From NCBI GenBank assembly GCA_017302255.1, contig JAFLDV010000023.1, forward strand, positions 1 through 64,000: 64,000 bases of DNA, written 5' to 3'. The first letter of the stretch is position 1. Every line of letters begins with the position of its first letter. The notes beneath the pieces were generated by a model. It made no database searches. It was not told the origin of the DNA and saw only the letters and a program-made list of their open reading frames with translations. Position numbers and translations under genes: made by a program. This DNA is from Gammaproteobacteria bacterium (GTDB taxonomy: Bacteria > Pseudomonadota > Gammaproteobacteria > Enterobacterales > Alteromonadaceae). Shown here in pieces: positions 62,456 to 64,000 of the stretch.

Positions 62456-64000
62456 CTATTTAGCTTGTAGCAGCTGCATCACCGCATCATCAATCTCGTC
62501 AAACCCGCGTAAGGCTTGGCGTTGTTGCAGGCGTTCCAAGATGGTCGCTTTTGCCGAAAAACTAAAAGTATCAACCACGCTGCCCCATTTCCCAGCCAAA
62601 GTGAGTGCGGTAGTATGGTTAAACGCACTACTTGCCGACACACACTCAACAACGTCCTGTCCTGAACCGCCATGCGCAAGCAGCAACTGCACTAGCGGAA
62701 CACACCATGCCCGTAAATCACTATGGCGACTGCAAAGCAGTAGTGTCACAGCACCCAACAGACTGCCTTGATAATTCAAGTAATCTTTGCCTTGAAAGCA
62801 GATTTTCAATGGTTTTTTCAGCGCAACCCCACGCCTTGCCATTTGCGCCAAAATGCTCACGACCGTCGTCGCATTCTCGTGCGCAACAAATTTTTCAGCC
62901 ACCGTCGGCGACACTTCTAGGCGATAGCTTTTATCGAATAGATACACCAATAAGCTCTGCTGGAATTGTGTTTGCGATGACCAATGGCTGGCATCGGCAC
63001 CTGCAATTAATAGCTCATTGATTTTCTGCATCTTTGCTGGCCATCCCGCCGGATATTCTCTGGCCAGCTCTAACAAAATCTCGCCGTTTCGCAAAGGCTT
63101 TTGCAAATCTAGCCCAGCAGCCTGCAGTTGCTCGAGCGAAGGCGCATCGGCAACATCCTGTAAATAATGGACAAATTGCTGCTCTAACGAATACCCCTGT
63201 GGCGCGACGGCTATAGCACCAAAACGTTGCAGAATTGTCGCGCCTTCAGCCAAAACATCTTGGGATTGGTGCTCCATCGCAATCATATAATCGCGGATCT
63301 GAGAGGCTAAATTGCGGGTGACGCCTGCTTCAGAAACGTAATACAGTAAACTGCCGCAGCTACAGTAGTGTTCAGCGATCGCAGACCCGGTATCTAATCG
63401 ACCAAATCTGCCGCCATGAGGGTTAGCATGTAACACTGGCGCATTCAAATCAATGTTTGGCTGTTGGCAGACCCATTCCAGTGCTGCAGGTACCGCCAGC
63501 AAAAAAGTCCAAACCGCTTCATGACGCACCAAAGCCGCTAAATTTGGTCCGGCCGCCTGCAGCATAGCTAGCAGTAATTTCTCAATCTTAGATGGCGGAA
63601 ATTCAACGAAGCCCGAGGTAAACAAGTGGGCCCATTGCACACTGAGGCTCCAGTCAATGTTTTGTTTGGCCAGTGCTGCCATAGCCAAAGGCACAGGATA
63701 CTTGGCGCTAATAATATGCACATAAAGTGGCATACCATCGACCAGTGCATTGACGTTCACCCCATTTTGGATGGCGTTCGCAACTTTGCTGTCACTACCT
63801 TGGTTAGCCATAGTGACTACCTTTTTCGGATCCGGAATATCAGTAGAGACTTCACGGGCCTTAAACTCTTTCGCGCTGATAACCCGACAGCCATGATAAT
63901 ACTCCGTCGCCTCGCCATCACCTTGGCTATCGGCCACGTTAAAATGCAAAAAGGAAACACCCAAATCTGTCCATGCTTGGCACTGCGCATTGCTTAATGA
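62456..64000 (-). CDS. Large protein with helical repeats, 5' end missing
   Basis: The frame stays open to the right edge: 12 more codons lie between the internal TTG at 63964 and base 64000 with no stop, so the real start is outside the window. At least 514 residues are present. No signal or membrane segment is seen. Stretches such as KVANAIQNGVNVNALVDG and KINELLIAGADASHW resemble ankyrin-type helix pairs; a central CSCGSLLYYVSEAG is Cys-rich. No enzymatic motif found. Confidence 0.75.
   Translation of the reverse strand, partial: SLSNAQCQAWTDLGVSFLHFNVADSQGDGEATEYYHGCRVISAKEFKAREVSTDIPDPKKVVTMANQGSDSKVANAIQNGVNVNALVDGMPLYVHIISAKYPVPLAMAALAKQNIDWSLSVQWAHLFTSGFVEFPPSKIEKLLLAMLQAAGPNLAALVRHEAVWTFLLAVPAALEWVCQQPNIDLNAPVLHANPHGGRFGRLDTGSAIAEHYCSCGSLLYYVSEAGVTRNLASQIRDYMIAMEHQSQDVLAEGATILQRFGAIAVAPQGYSLEQQFVHYLQDVADAPSLEQLQAAGLDLQKPLRNGEILLELAREYPAGWPAKMQKINELLIAGADASHWSSQTQFQQSLLVYLFDKSYRLEVSPTVAEKFVAHENATTVVSILAQMARRGVALKKPLKICFQGKDYLNYQGSLLGAVTLLLCSRHSDLRAWCVPLVQLLLAHGGSGQDVVECVSASSAFNHTTALTLAGKWGSVVDTFSFSAKATILERLQQRQALRGFDEIDDAVMQLLQAK

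Noticed and set aside
47276-64000. Chromosomal integron cassette array
   Set aside because: Orientation and gene types fit, but intergenic lengths vary and I found no repeated attC-like structures with paired core sites, and no integrase gene.
1-64000. CRISPR array
   Set aside because: No regularly spaced direct repeats; the short tandem repeats at 47198 and 59747 have only two units and no spacers.
1-64000. Prophage or insertion sequence
   Set aside because: No integrase, transposase, capsid, terminase or lysis genes and no terminal inverted repeats seen.

Overview
The window looks like the chromosome of a free-living gammaproteobacterium. RhlB, GppA, TrxA, Rho, Ndh, RluF and YjjG read very close to their Enterobacterales counterparts, and the gene mix (DUF3010, DUF4826 and probable DUF3083 proteins, a large TonB-dependent receptor, many small envelope proteins) suggests an Alteromonadales or Rheinheimera/Alishewanella-type organism. 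The genus is a guess. No phage, plasmid, IS or CRISPR signature was found. One tRNA gene is present, tRNA-Gly with anticodon CCC.

Layout. 1-553: no convincing gene. 554-4756: a minus-strand AttEFGH-type ABC operon (ATPase, FtsX-like permease, AttH-like lipoprotein). 4809-6371: a DUF4826-like protein and a membrane acyltransferase. 6401-12516: a conserved block with gppA and rhlB on the minus strand, divergent from trxA, rho and ndh on the plus strand, with clear intrinsic terminators after trxA, rho and ndh. 12700-17307: a DUF3083-like gene, rluF, a nitroreductase and the nucleoside-salvage pair cdd-deoA. 17488-21151: small envelope proteins including a secreted Cys-rich repeat protein, an MFS transporter, a DUF5329 protein and an unusual Lgt. 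21197-33088: the omega-amidase/aminotransferase pair, a LysR regulator, a TPR protein, two tiny ORFs missed by length filters, a polysaccharide deacetylase, a Na+/alanine symporter, a phosphatase-superfamily protein, a VOC protein, an amine-dye type N-acetyltransferase (NAT) and MtnK. 33556-44057: a TonB-dependent receptor, tRNA-Gly, a hydratase-like protein, a cation/proton antiporter, a hydrolase abutting a membrane-embedded ECF sigma factor, a class A beta-lactamase, and a membrane LytTR regulator divergent from an outer-membrane barrel. 44268-47153: a 961-residue HD-GYP signalling protein.

From about 47.3 kb to the right edge, nearly all genes lie on the minus strand. They are short, mostly monocistronic and functionally unrelated: a murein endopeptidase-like protein coupled to a GFA protein, GNAT enzymes, lipoproteins, small membrane proteins, YjjG, a SUKH-like protein, an Asp/Glu racemase, and two proteins each carrying one half of a TonB. 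It looks like an accessory region, but I see no integron attC sites or recombinase. The last gene runs off the right edge without its start.

The clearest functional groups are transcription and RNA turnover (rhlB, trxA, rho), pyrimidine nucleoside salvage (cdd, deoA, yjjG) and sulfur-compound salvage (omega-amidase, methionine-type aminotransferase, mtnK). Envelope-stress or surface sensing is suggested by the membrane sigma factor, the membrane LytTR protein and the HD-GYP protein. The most unusual items are the Cys-rich repeat protein, the sigma factor fused to a membrane domain, the split TonB-like proteins and the Bacteroidota-like Lgt.
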